Source: Oscillospiraceae bacterium
GTDB lineage: Bacteria > Bacillota > Clostridia > Oscillospirales > Ruminococcaceae
Length of the DNA stretch: 7,890 nt
Assembly (NCBI GenBank): GCA_019420135.1
Contig: JAHZHS010000096.1
Span: forward strand, 1 to 7,890
Direction of reading: 5' to 3'
Shown: positions 1 through 6,900 of the stretch, one piece after another
How positions within the stretch are numbered: position 1 is the stretch's first letter
Layout: every line of letters begins with the position of its first letter
Position numbers and translations under genes: made by a program
The notes under the pieces: model-generated
What the model was told of the DNA's origin: nothing
What the model saw: only the letters and a program-made list of their open reading frames with translations
Databases searched by the model: none

Positions 1-996
1 AAAGATCAGATCGACCGGCTGATCCACACCTCCAATCTGTACTACAACGAGCCGATGGCAGATGCAGCAGAAAAACTGGTGAAAGCCAGCGGGATGGATA
101 AGGTCTTCTTTACCAACAGCGGAACGGAAGCCATCGAAGGGGCGCTGAAAGCGGCGAGAAAATATGCCTACCTGAGGGACGGACACAATGATCATGAGAT
201 TATTGCCATGAACCATTCGTTCCACGGAAGGAGTATGGGCGCGCTTTCGGTGACAGGAAATACCCATTATCAGGATCCGTTCCGTCCGCTGATCGGAGGA
301 ATCCGGTTTGCCAATTTCAACGACCTGGAGAGCGTAAAAGCGCAGGTTACGGAAAAGACCTGTGCGATCATTCTGGAGACGGTTCAGGGAGAGGGCGGAA
401 TTTATCCGGCGGATCCGGAATTTCTCAAAGGCGTCAGAGCGCTGTGTGATGAGAAGGATATTTTGCTGATCCTGGATGAGATTCAGTGTGGAATGGGCCG
501 CACCGGAAGTATGTTCGCCTGGCAGCAATACGGCGTGAAGCCGGATATCATGACCTGTGCCAAGGCGCTTGGCTGCGGAATCCCGGTAGGAGCGTTTGTA
601 TTGAATCAGAAAACCGCGGAGCATTCTCTGGTGCCGGGAGATCATGGCACGACCTACGGAGGAAATCCGCTGGCATGTGCGGCTGTCAGCGCAGTGTTCG
701 ATATTTTTGAAAAAGAGAAGATTGTCGATCATGTACAGCAGGTTTCCGCTTATCTGGAAAAACGGCTGGATGAACTGGTGGAGAAGTATGATTGCCTGAC
801 CGTGCGCCGGGGCAAAGGCCTGATGCAGGGCCTGGTGGTATCCGGCCGGCCGGTGGGTGAGATTGTTCAGCAGGCGCTGAAAAACGGGCTGCTGGTGATC
901 ACGGCAGGCTCCGATGTTCTGCGGATGGTGCCGCCGCTGGTGATTACCGAGGCGGATGTGGATGAGATGATTGAGAAGCTGGAGGAGAGCTTTTAG
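1..996 (+). CDS. argD: Acetylornithine aminotransferase, 5'-truncated by window edge
   Basis: Class III PLP-dependent aminotransferase of arginine synthesis, converting N-acetylglutamate semialdehyde plus glutamate to N2-acetylornithine and 2-oxoglutarate in the cytoplasm. The reading frame is open from base 1 (begins KDQIDRLIHTSNLYYN) to TAG at 994–996, giving 331 visible residues. The family is usually about 390–400, so roughly 65 N-terminal residues lie outside the window; the ATG at 55 is internal. Seen: the cofactor-phosphate motif FTNSGTEAIEGALKAAR, HSFHGR, the PLP-ring aspartate in LILDEIQCGMGRTG (about fragment residue 159), and the Schiff-base lysine in TCAKALGCGIPVGAF (codon 562–564). 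The TTYGGNPLACA segment is also typical. The C-terminus (VITEADVDEMIEKLEESF) is complete. A terminator follows at once, so no further arg gene is co-transcribed downstream. Ornithine or other class III transaminases are possible alternatives, but the HTSNLYYN and GHNDHEIIAM-type segments favour ArgD. Confidence 0.92.
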   Translation, partial: KDQIDRLIHTSNLYYNEPMADAAEKLVKASGMDKVFFTNSGTEAIEGALKAARKYAYLRDGHNDHEIIAMNHSFHGRSMGALSVTGNTHYQDPFRPLIGGIRFANFNDLESVKAQVTEKTCAIILETVQGEGGIYPADPEFLKGVRALCDEKDILLILDEIQCGMGRTGSMFAWQQYGVKPDIMTCAKALGCGIPVGAFVLNQKTAEHSLVPGDHGTTYGGNPLACAAVSAVFDIFEKEKIVDHVQQVSAYLEKRLDELVEKYDCLTVRRGKGLMQGLVVSGRPVGEIVQQALKNGLLVITAGSDVLRMVPPLVITEADVDEMIEKLEESF

Positions 997-1033
997 CTAT
1001 CAATGAGGGAGTATCCAAAAGTTTGTGTAAATG

Positions 1034-1056
1034 AGGCTATGAAAAAAGCATAGCCT
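1034..1056. repeat. Small inverted repeat after argD
   Basis: AGGCTATG (1034–1041) and CATAGCCT (1049–1056) form a perfect 8-bp stem around a 7-nt A-rich loop, followed on + by a run of A. Having no T-tract on the + side, it is not a classical terminator for argD by itself. It may help the larger hairpin just downstream or stabilise the mRNA 3' end. Confidence 0.5.
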
Positions 1057-1059
1057 AAA

Positions 1060-1103
1060 AAAAGAAGGACCGTGGGTCAAAATGAGCCCAAGGTCCTTCT
1101 TTT
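1060..1103 (+). terminator. Intrinsic terminator of argD (possibly bidirectional)
   Basis: AAAAGAAGGACC (1060–1071) pairs perfectly with GGTCCTTCTTTT (1092–1103), 12 bp. An inner TGGG/CCCA stem (1073–1076 with 1087–1090) closes a loop around 1077–1086. The A-run on the left arm and T-run on the right arm are built into the stem, the usual shape of a terminator that can work on both strands. It starts 63 nt after the argD stop and marks the boundary between the arginine gene and the accessory region. Confidence 0.8.
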
Positions 1104-1181
1104 ATGTTAAACGTAGCTTGCGATGATAATTATTAACAAATCTAATTCTAACGTAAAACAGGCAGTTTACATTACCATCTG

Positions 1182-1325
1182 TTATTCTAGTGTCAAATGT
1201 TCTAAAGCATGATTATGTATGTTGTATATTTGGCGTAAGCTATAATTTAGATGTTCACTTATTTCTTCCCAGGTATATCCATGAATGTACTTTAACAGCA
1301 GAAGTTTTAGTAGCTGTAACGTTAT
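1182..1325 (-). pseudogene. Remnant of RinA/DUF1492-like phage sigma-like regulator (C-terminal HTH)
   Basis: Reading the minus strand to TAA at 1182–1184, the last 47 codons give ITLQLLKLLLLKYIHGYTWEE… and end …YSLRQIYNIHNHALEHLTLE. The pattern of an L-rich helix, K-Y-I-x-G-x-T-W-E-E-I, then a Y-S-x-R-Q-[IV]-Y-x-I-H-x-x-A-L recognition helix is typical of the C-terminus of phage and ICE late regulators of the RinA/ArpU/DUF1492 group, which resemble sigma-70 region 4. Those proteins are normally about 130–160 residues. Upstream, the open frame continues to 1454 but gives an unrelated low-complexity F/L/S-rich peptide running antisense into the kinase 3' end, and no ribosome site is evident. 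I therefore read it as a 5'-truncated relic of a mobile element. Family assignment is from motif memory, not a search. Confidence 0.5.
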
Positions 1326-1383
1326 AAAGTGTTTATAGAGAATAAATGAAGAAAAGAAGAAGGTGGAAAGAAATTTGTCAAGG

Positions 1384-1404
1384 GTGTTTTTTACCAAAAA
1401 ACAC
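1384..1404. repeat. AT-rich inverted repeat downstream of kinase gene
   Basis: GTGTTTTTT (1384–1392) and AAAAAACAC (1396–1404) form a perfect 9-bp stem with a 3-nt loop, overlapping the palindrome ACACGTGT (1401–1408). It lies 38–58 nt beyond the kinase stop on the minus strand, where a 3' end signal would be expected. It has no following T-tract on that strand, so a terminator role is uncertain. Confidence 0.4.
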
Positions 1405-1441
1405 GTGTGAGACAACGAAGCGAGTAACACTAATGTTCCGT

Positions 1442-2743
1442 CTACAATCGGCAATATACCGAAGATAATAAAGTGGTTCCTTTCGCCTCGAACCGGGCAT
1501 CCCCCTGGTGGGCTTTTGCCACGGCCCGGATGGAGCTGAGGCCCACGCCGGGCGCGCCCATACGCTTGCTGGAGAGAAATTTCCCGTCCTCCTGCCGCGC
1601 CTGCCCGTCAAAGCTGTTGTCCATGGTGATAGTCAGGACGCCGTACTCCAGGGAGCTGTTTAGCCGGATAAATTTCTTGCCCCCGGCCATGCGTCCGCAG
1701 GCTTCCACCCCGTTTTCCAGCAGATTGGCGAACACGACGCACAGGGCGCGGTCATCCAGATTTTTGTTCTGCGCGGGGACGATCAGCCGGGCGGTAAAGG
1801 CGATACCCTCCTGCCGGCAGCGGGCGGCATAGTGGGACACCACCGCATTGACGGTGGGATTTTCGCAGTAGTCCTGAACGGCGGCGGGGATGTCCCGGAT
1901 CAGCGTGGCGATATAGTCCCGCAGCTTGGAATTTTCATCCCCGGCCATGGCCTGGATTGCCGTCAGATGGTGGCGCAGGTCGTGGCGCATCTGCCGGGTC
2001 TGCTCGACGGTCTCCATCAGGAGCAGGCTGCGCTTTTCCTCCTCCTCCATTTGCATCTCCAGCAGGCGGGATTCAAAAATGAGCCGCTGACGCAGGGCGG
2101 CCTGCTGTTCCAGACCCTCCAGGGATTGCAGCAGCACATAGTAGATGGCAAAGACGCAGACCAGCAGACCAATCCGGCAGAAGAGGAAAAAACCGCTGTC
2201 CACGCTGCTCTCCAGATAGGAATCGGTAAAGATCAGCGCCAGAATGGTCACAAACGCCGGTACCAGCCAGATGATCCGCCACAGCCGGGGCGCGTCGGTC
2301 CGGTAGACCAGATTGGCCACCTGCCGGAAAAACCGCAGCAGCAGCGGCAGGGTGACACCGTAGAGCAGGATGCAGACAAAGCTGCTGCCCCACCCCTGGA
2401 TGGGGATGCCAAACACCTGCACAGCAAGCACCGACACGATCCCCCGGATAATCAGCAGATAGTCCACAATCAGCAGATAGGTGAACAGCATTTTGAAGGG
2501 GCTCAGGCGCAGGAAACAGCAGTAGATCAAAAACCCCACCACCGCAAACGCCAGCTCCAGATTGCGGAAATACAGTCCGTTGGCCAGGAAGTAGGCGGCG
2601 GCCGCCATTTTGCACAGCACATTGACAGTCACCAGCGCCAGAGCCGCTGTGCGGGACCTCCAATGGAAGTTCCAGAACAGGACAAAGGGGATGATGTGGC
2701 TGGGCAGCGTGGTGCAGAAAATATAAAATAACTGCACCATCAT
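1442..2743 (-). CDS. GHKL sensor histidine kinase, AgrC-like
   Basis: Membrane sensor kinase of 433 residues, a normal length for AgrC/VirS-type (HPK10) kinases. The N-terminal ~205 residues are a multi-pass sensor with hydrophobic segments near 4–24, 32–54, 62–79, 84–110, 117–137, 156–174 and 186–206 (six or seven helices). A charged coiled-coil linker (about 207–250, with MEEEEKRSLL) follows. The dimerisation/H-box is MRHDLRHHL, with phospho-acceptor His254. The ATPase domain has the N-box NLLENGVEA (340–348) and G-box GVGLSSI (399–405). The C-terminus FEAKGTTLLSSVYCRL looks intact. The start at 2743 is supported by an AAGGGGGG ribosome site and by the ATGA overlap with the regulator's stop (2740–2742), implying coupled translation. 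It would phosphorylate the LytTR regulator encoded just upstream. The ligand is unknown: no AgrB/AgrD-like pheromone genes are present in the window. Confidence 0.9.
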   Translation of the reverse strand: MMVQLFYIFCTTLPSHIIPFVLFWNFHWRSRTAALALVTVNVLCKMAAAAYFLANGLYFRNLELAFAVVGFLIYCCFLRLSPFKMLFTYLLIVDYLLIIRGIVSVLAVQVFGIPIQGWGSSFVCILLYGVTLPLLLRFFRQVANLVYRTDAPRLWRIIWLVPAFVTILALIFTDSYLESSVDSGFFLFCRIGLLVCVFAIYYVLLQSLEGLEQQAALRQRLIFESRLLEMQMEEEEKRSLLLMETVEQTRQMRHDLRHHLTAIQAMAGDENSKLRDYIATLIRDIPAAVQDYCENPTVNAVVSHYAARCRQEGIAFTARLIVPAQNKNLDDRALCVVFANLLENGVEACGRMAGGKKFIRLNSSLEYGVLTITMDNSFDGQARQEDGKFLSSKRMGAPGVGLSSIRAVAKAHQGDARFEAKGTTLLSSVYCRL

Positions 2744-3462
2744 CCATCCCCCCTTGTGCGGGCAAACAGAAAGTCCTCATAGGCCCGCTTGGCCTTGGTC
2801 CGGTTGGGACGGCTGATGGGGATGTTTTTTCCATCAGCCATCTCATAGCACTGATATTCCTCGTTGATCCCCCGGACAAAGGCCAGATTGACGCAGTAGC
2901 TTTTGTGGGGGCAGAAAAAGGGCTGCCCCTCCAGCTGGGGCAGCAGGTCGGACAGCTTGCCGTAGAGCCGGAGCGTGCCGCCGTCCCTGCGATACAGAAA
3001 CACATGATGGGCCTTCTGCTCCAGATAGAAAAGCTCGGAAAGGGGGATTTTTTGCGTCTCGCCGTTTTGCCGGATGGCTAGCCGGGGAGCGCTGTCCCTT
3101 TGCAGCTTCACCAGATGCAGCAGGTCGTTGATGTCTTTTTGCCGTACAGGCTTTTCCAAGTATTTCAGCACCGAAAGGCGGTAGCTCTCCAGGGTATGCT
3201 CGGTGCTGGTGGTGGTAAAGGCGATGGGGATTGTTTCGTCCATCTCCCTTATTTTCCGTACCGCCTCCACGCCGGTCATGCCGTCCATATAAATATCCAT
3301 CAGCAGCAGATCGAACCCGCCGGGGCGGAACGCTTCCAGCAGTTCCTCACTGCTGGCGAACTGGGCGCAAACGGTGGCGATGGGGGCCTGTTCCAGCAGG
3401 GCGAGCAGGGCTTCCCGTTCCTCCGGCAGATCGTCGCAAATGGCAAGTCGTAGTGGTTCCAT
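2740..3462 (-). CDS. LytTR-family response regulator, AgrA-like
   Basis: DNA-binding response regulator of 240 residues, the usual size for this family. The receiver domain (about 4–120) has the acidic pair D10/D11, phospho-acceptor D56 in LLLMDIYMDG, a conserved Thr near 84 (IAFTTTSTEH) and K104 in KYLEKP. A LytTR DNA-binding domain follows (about 126–234). Its markers are LSELFYLEQKAHHVFLY, the PFFCPHKSYCVNLAFVRGI segment and the final ISRPNRTKAKRAYEDFLF. Proteins of this type bind direct repeats upstream of target promoters and often control surface or secreted products. The start at 3462 has a consensus AGGAGG (3473–3478) 10 nt upstream. It is first in a two-gene operon with the kinase and is divergent from the alpha-CTD-like/GLUG operon, which is its obvious candidate target (inference). 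Confidence 0.92.
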   Translation of the reverse strand: MEPLRLAICDDLPEEREALLALLEQAPIATVCAQFASSEELLEAFRPGGFDLLLMDIYMDGMTGVEAVRKIREMDETIPIAFTTTSTEHTLESYRLSVLKYLEKPVRQKDINDLLHLVKLQRDSAPRLAIRQNGETQKIPLSELFYLEQKAHHVFLYRRDGGTLRLYGKLSDLLPQLEGQPFFCPHKSYCVNLAFVRGINEEYQCYEMADGKNIPISRPNRTKAKRAYEDFLFARTRGDG

Positions 3463-3486
3463 GGTTTTTCTTCCTCCTGATTTCCT

Positions 3487-3515
3487 ATTTTACACCCGAT
3501 ACACAAAAATGTCAA
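3487..3515 (-). promoter_or_regulatory. Promoter of the regulator–kinase operon
   Basis: On the minus strand a perfect -35 TTGACA (3515–3510) is separated by exactly 17 nt from a -10 TAAAAT (3492–3487). A start near 3480 would leave a leader of under 20 nt with AGGAGG almost at its 5' end. A second TTGACA sits 8 bp further upstream (3523–3518). Confidence 0.65.
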
Positions 3516-3533
3516 TTTGTCAAGTACCAGTTT

Positions 3534-3550
3534 TGCCGCGGGTTGCGGCA
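3534..3550. repeat. Small dyad in the divergent intergenic region
   Basis: TGCCGC (3534–3539) and GCGGCA (3545–3550) flank a 5-nt GGGTT loop. Outside it lie ACCAGT (left) and ACTGG (right) arms in imperfect inverted arrangement. It lies between the two opposed promoters and could be an operator for a dimeric regulator. The classical LytTR direct-repeat site is not evident here. Confidence 0.35.
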
Positions 3551-3560
3551 TCTCTCGTAC

Positions 3561-3589
3561 TGGAAAGAGGCACAAAAATCCCATAAAAT
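3561..3589 (+). promoter_or_regulatory. Possible promoter of the alpha-CTD-like/surface-protein operon
   Basis: TGGAAA (3561–3566, four of six matches to the -35 consensus), a 17-nt spacer, then TAAAAT (3584–3589) within an AT-rich patch. The weak -35 fits a promoter that needs an activator, such as the divergent LytTR regulator, but this is the best candidate by eye rather than a strong match. Confidence 0.35.
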
Positions 3590-3634
3590 ATTTCTAATAG
3601 CGCAACGAGAGCGCCGCCGGAGAAAGGAGAGATC

Positions 3635-3949
3635 ATGGTCAAAGCATACTTTACCGCCTGCGAGCAGGCGTTTCCAGCCAAACGCACTCAACTGCGGCGG
3701 CTCTCCCTGACTCTGCGCCGGGGCGGAGTGGAGCACATGGAGCAGCTTTGCGCCATACAGCGGGCAGGACCGGAAAAGTTGTTGGAAATCCGATCAATCG
3801 GGGCAAAGAGCCTGCCGCTGATTGCGGCGGTCTGCGCCCGATATGAAGAAAATAAGACACCATCACAAGGGGGCGCCCCCTTGCGTCAGACAGGAACCTG
3901 TCTGACGCAGGAATGTCCTCCTGACGAACGAAATGGAGGACCAATATGA
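3635..3949 (+). CDS. Small RNA polymerase alpha-CTD-like helix-hairpin-helix protein
   Basis: A 104-residue cytoplasmic protein. Residues about 15–72 resemble the RNA polymerase alpha C-terminal domain: RTQLRRLSLTLRRGGVEHMEQL (helices 1–2), then PEKLLEIRSIGAKSLPLIAAVC, which matches the alpha-CTD pattern of E-L-L-x-I-x-x-[LI]-G-x-K-S-L-x-x-I with its helix-hairpin-helix turn at IGAKS. In the alpha subunit this domain binds UP-element DNA and activators. Here it stands alone, without the alpha N-terminal domain. The start at 3635 has AAAGGAGA (3623–3630) 4 nt upstream. Residues 77–104 (from SQGGAPLRQTG to the stop) are encoded by strong inverted repeats and show no domain features, so the functional protein probably ends near residue 75. 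The stop overlaps the next gene's start (ATGA at 3946–3949), indicating one operon. A DNA-binding or accessory transcription role is inferred; the fold call is by pattern only. Confidence 0.72.
   Translation: MVKAYFTACEQAFPAKRTQLRRLSLTLRRGGVEHMEQLCAIQRAGPEKLLEIRSIGAKSLPLIAAVCARYEENKTPSQGGAPLRQTGTCLTQECPPDERNGGPI
3867..3882. repeat. 16-bp perfect GC-rich palindrome
   Basis: AAGGGGGCGCCCCCTT is its own reverse complement, centred between 3874 and 3875. It lies inside the 3' end of the alpha-CTD-like ORF, directly before a second inverted repeat. Confidence 0.85.
3882..3909. repeat. 13-bp perfect inverted repeat (strong hairpin)
   Basis: TGCGTCAGACAGG (3882–3894) and CCTGTCTGACGCA (3897–3909) are perfect inverted copies separated only by AA. 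In RNA this would form a very stable stem (the central GG/CC would open to give a workable loop). No T-tract follows, so it is not a normal terminator. Pausing, mRNA-processing or recombination roles are possible. Confidence 0.85.
3915..3941 (+). promoter_or_regulatory. Hairpin that would sequester the surface-protein ribosome-binding site
   Basis: GTCCTCC (3915–3921) is perfectly complementary to GGAGGAC (3935–3941), with a 13-nt loop. The 3' arm contains the GGAGG ribosome-binding sequence (3935–3939), 6 nt before the ATG at 3946. Ribosomes finishing the upstream ORF at 3949 would pass through and open it, so the layout predicts translational coupling of the giant gene to the small one. Confidence 0.6.
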
Positions 3950-6900
3950 AACGAAGAATGTTAAGCATCTTCTGTGTCCTGGCCCTGTGCCTGGGCCTGC
4001 TGCCCTCGGCGGCATTTGCGGCGGCGGACGGCGGCAAGGCAATCCAGCTTGTAGACAGCGGAACTGCCGCAAATATCAGCGGTGGACAAGTTGACAGCAT
4101 TTATTTTGGAAACTACTTCCAAAGCAACAGCACCACAAAAGAACCTGTCAAGTGGCGGGTGCTGTCCAACTCGGACGGGAAGCTATTCCTGCTTTCCGAT
4201 CAAAATCTGGACGTGAAGCCATACAACAGCAGTTCTACAGGCATTACATGGGAAAAAAGTACAATTCGTTCATGGCTGAACGGCTATGCGGCAAGTGAAA
4301 ATAACAGCGAGACGAATTACAGCAGCAATAATTTCATAGACGCCGCTTTTTCCAGCGATGAGCAGGTTGCGATTGCCGATACCTATGTCTATAACAAAAC
4401 GCAGTCGAACGGAACCAGCAACCCTAATCCCTATTACAGCACATCGGGCGGCGAGGACACCACCGACAGAATCTTTCTGTTATCCATAGAGGAAGCCAAT
4501 AACAGAAACTATTTTCCAAATGGAAACAACAGCCGCAAATCGACCAACACCGCCTATGTCGCAAGTTACAGCGATATGTATGGTGTCGGCGAAGCCGACT
4601 CCTGGTGGCTCCGCTCCCCCGGCCGCTATGTTTACTATGCTGCGTATGTGAATTTTGGCGGCGGCGTTGACGACACTGGGGACTATGTAGCTAGCACGTT
4701 CATTGCGGTTCGTCCCGCTTTTCATTTAGATCTGAACTCTGTCCTCTTCACATCTGCCGCCGTAGGCGGCAAATCCGCAAACGGCATGGACAGCGGATTA
4801 ACGGCGGTAGGCGGTTATGACGGAAACGAATGGAAGCTGACGCTTTTAGATAATAGCCGCAATTTTTCCATTTCCAGCGCAAAAATTGAAGAAAGCAAGA
4901 TTGACTTTTCCTACTCCGGCGCACAGACGGGGGCGAATGAGTACATTTCCATTGTAATCGAGGACAACGGTGCGATCACCTACTACGGGCGCATTTTGCA
5001 ACTGGACGGTACAACCAATGGCTCAAGCGGAACGACAAGCCTTACCCTGCCTGACGGCGTAACACTGGGCGATACGACAAAGTTGTATGTATTCAACGAG
5101 CAGTACAACGGCGGAGAAAATGACAATTCCAAGCTGACAGACTACGGCAGCGAACTGATTGAAGTAAATCCTACCGTTGACGATACTGCCCCGACCTTGA
5201 GCAATGGCAGCGCCACCCGCGACAGCGAAACTTCCGCAACGGTGAAGTTTACCAGCGACGAAGCGGGCGAATATTACTATACAGTCGTGGAAAGCGGCGC
5301 AACGGAGCCGACTGACATTGTTTCCGGTGACAGTGCGAATATGGCAAGCGGGGAGAACACCATAAATCTCACAAATCTGACAGCAGGCGCAAAGGACATC
5401 TACATCGTCGCCAAAGACGCGGTGGAGAATGTCAGCCAGACGCTGAAAATCGTGATCCCCGAGTTCATACCTACTTATACCATTTCTGCGTCCCCGGCGG
5501 CGCTGAACTTCAGCAAAAAAACAGTCGGCTATACGGAAGCACCCGACGGGCAGACCGTGACCATCACCAATACCGGCAACCAAGAGGTAACGGTTACACT
5601 GCCCACCGGCACAAATTACACCATCACGGCGGGAACGGGCTTTGCCGATGGCACCGCCACCCTTGCCCCGAATGGGACGGCGACCTTTGCCGTCCAGCCC
5701 AAAACCGGGCTTGCCGTGGGCAGTTATTCCGAAACCCTCACTATTTCCAGCAATCACAACACCAGCGCGGAAGTCAGCCTTGCCTTTACCGTAGACCCCA
5801 AATCTTTGGATGGCGCACAGGTGCAGGTGAGCGGCAGTTACATCTATGACGGCAATGCGAAAGAGCCCAGCGGGGAGAATGTCACCGTCACCCTGCACGG
5901 CGAACCGCTGACCGAGAATACCGACTACACCCTCTCCTATGAGGACAACACCGATGCGGGAGAGGCCACCGTCAAAGTTAGCGGCACGGGCAACTACTCC
6001 GGCACCGTCACAGGCACTTTCCAAATCGCCAAGGCCACACCCACCGTGTCCGATGTGGCGGTGAGCAGCCCCGCCACCATCTACGCCTCCACCGACATTT
6101 CCACCATCACCCTGACCCACGGCGCCGACGACACGCCAGGCACCGTTAAGCTGGATGACGGCCAGACCCTGAGCGTGGGGGAAGATTCTTACAATTGGAC
6201 TTTCATCCCCAACGACGGCAACAACTACGAAACCACCACCGGCAGCATCCGCCTGACTGTATATGAACCTCCCCAGGAGGTTGACGGCGTTTATCAGATT
6301 GATAGTGTCACTGACCTGTTCTGGTTCGCGGGCCTGGTCAACGGCACCCTGACCGACGGCACGGAGCAGAATACGAGCGCCAGCGCGGTACTGACTGCGG
6401 ACATCGACCTGAGCGGCAAGACCTGGCCCCCCATCGGCAATTATGATCAAAGCAGCAGACCCAATAACAAATACGCCGGCACCTTTGACGGCGCGGGCCA
6501 CACCATCGAGGGCCTGAAAATCGAATCGAGCGCCGATTGGCAGGGATTTGTGGGCTATCTGGGCAATGGCGGTGCCATCAAGGATCTGACCCTGGGCGAG
6601 ACCTGCTCCGTCACCGGCGGTGACTATGTGGGCGGCATCTGCGGCTACACCAACGGCGGCACCATCGAAAGCTGCACCAATGCGGGCACCGTCACCGGCC
6701 AAACAGATGTGGGCGGCGTCTGCGGTCTCAGCCGCGGCACCATCACCGACTGCACCAACGAAGGCACGGTCACCGGCAGTGGCAGATGGGTGGGCGGCGT
6801 CTGCGGTCTCAGCCGCGGCACCGTCACCGGCTGCACCAACGAGGGCACGGTTATCGGCAGCAACAATGTGGGCGGCGTCTGCGGCACCAACACCGGCGGC

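Larger units (their letters stand above)
997..1441. other. AT-rich, mostly non-coding boundary region
   Basis: About 445 bases lie between the argD stop and the kinase stop. Besides the argD terminator, the regulator fragment (1182–1325) and the inverted repeat at 1384–1404, I see no intact gene, tRNA or insertion-sequence end. The stretch is much poorer in G+C than both sides; the block 1321–1380 is 27% GC by hand count. This would fit the scar of an integration or deletion event next to argD. Confidence 0.55.

Noticed and set aside
1375..1380. TTGACA on the minus strand as a promoter for the regulator fragment
   Set aside because: No acceptable -10 hexamer lies 16–18 nt downstream; the region there is a pyrimidine-rich run.
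1832..2731. 299-codon open frame on the + strand, Gln/His-rich
   Set aside because: Antisense shadow of the kinase gene. The peptide is low-complexity with no recognisable domain, and the kinase frame has all catalytic motifs.
2073..3005. 310-codon minus-strand frame across the regulator/kinase junction
   Set aside because: Alternative frame over two well-supported genes; no domain signature, and its Cys/Ser/Pro/Gly-rich composition is typical of a shadow in GC-rich DNA.
1442..3462. Complete agr-type quorum-sensing locus
   Set aside because: The kinase and regulator are AgrC/AgrA-like, but no AgrB-like peptidase or AgrD-like pheromone precursor is visible on either side within the window.
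3882..3909. Strong hairpin as an intrinsic terminator between the small gene and the giant gene
   Set aside because: No T-tract follows, and the downstream gene starts within 40 nt with an overlapping stop/start, so termination here would silence it; attenuation or processing remains possible.
3651..4100. 149-codon minus-strand frame over the small gene and signal peptide region
   Set aside because: Overlaps the alpha-CTD-like gene and the surface-protein start on the other strand. Its LRQ/LTQ-like peptide arises only because the DNA there is palindromic.
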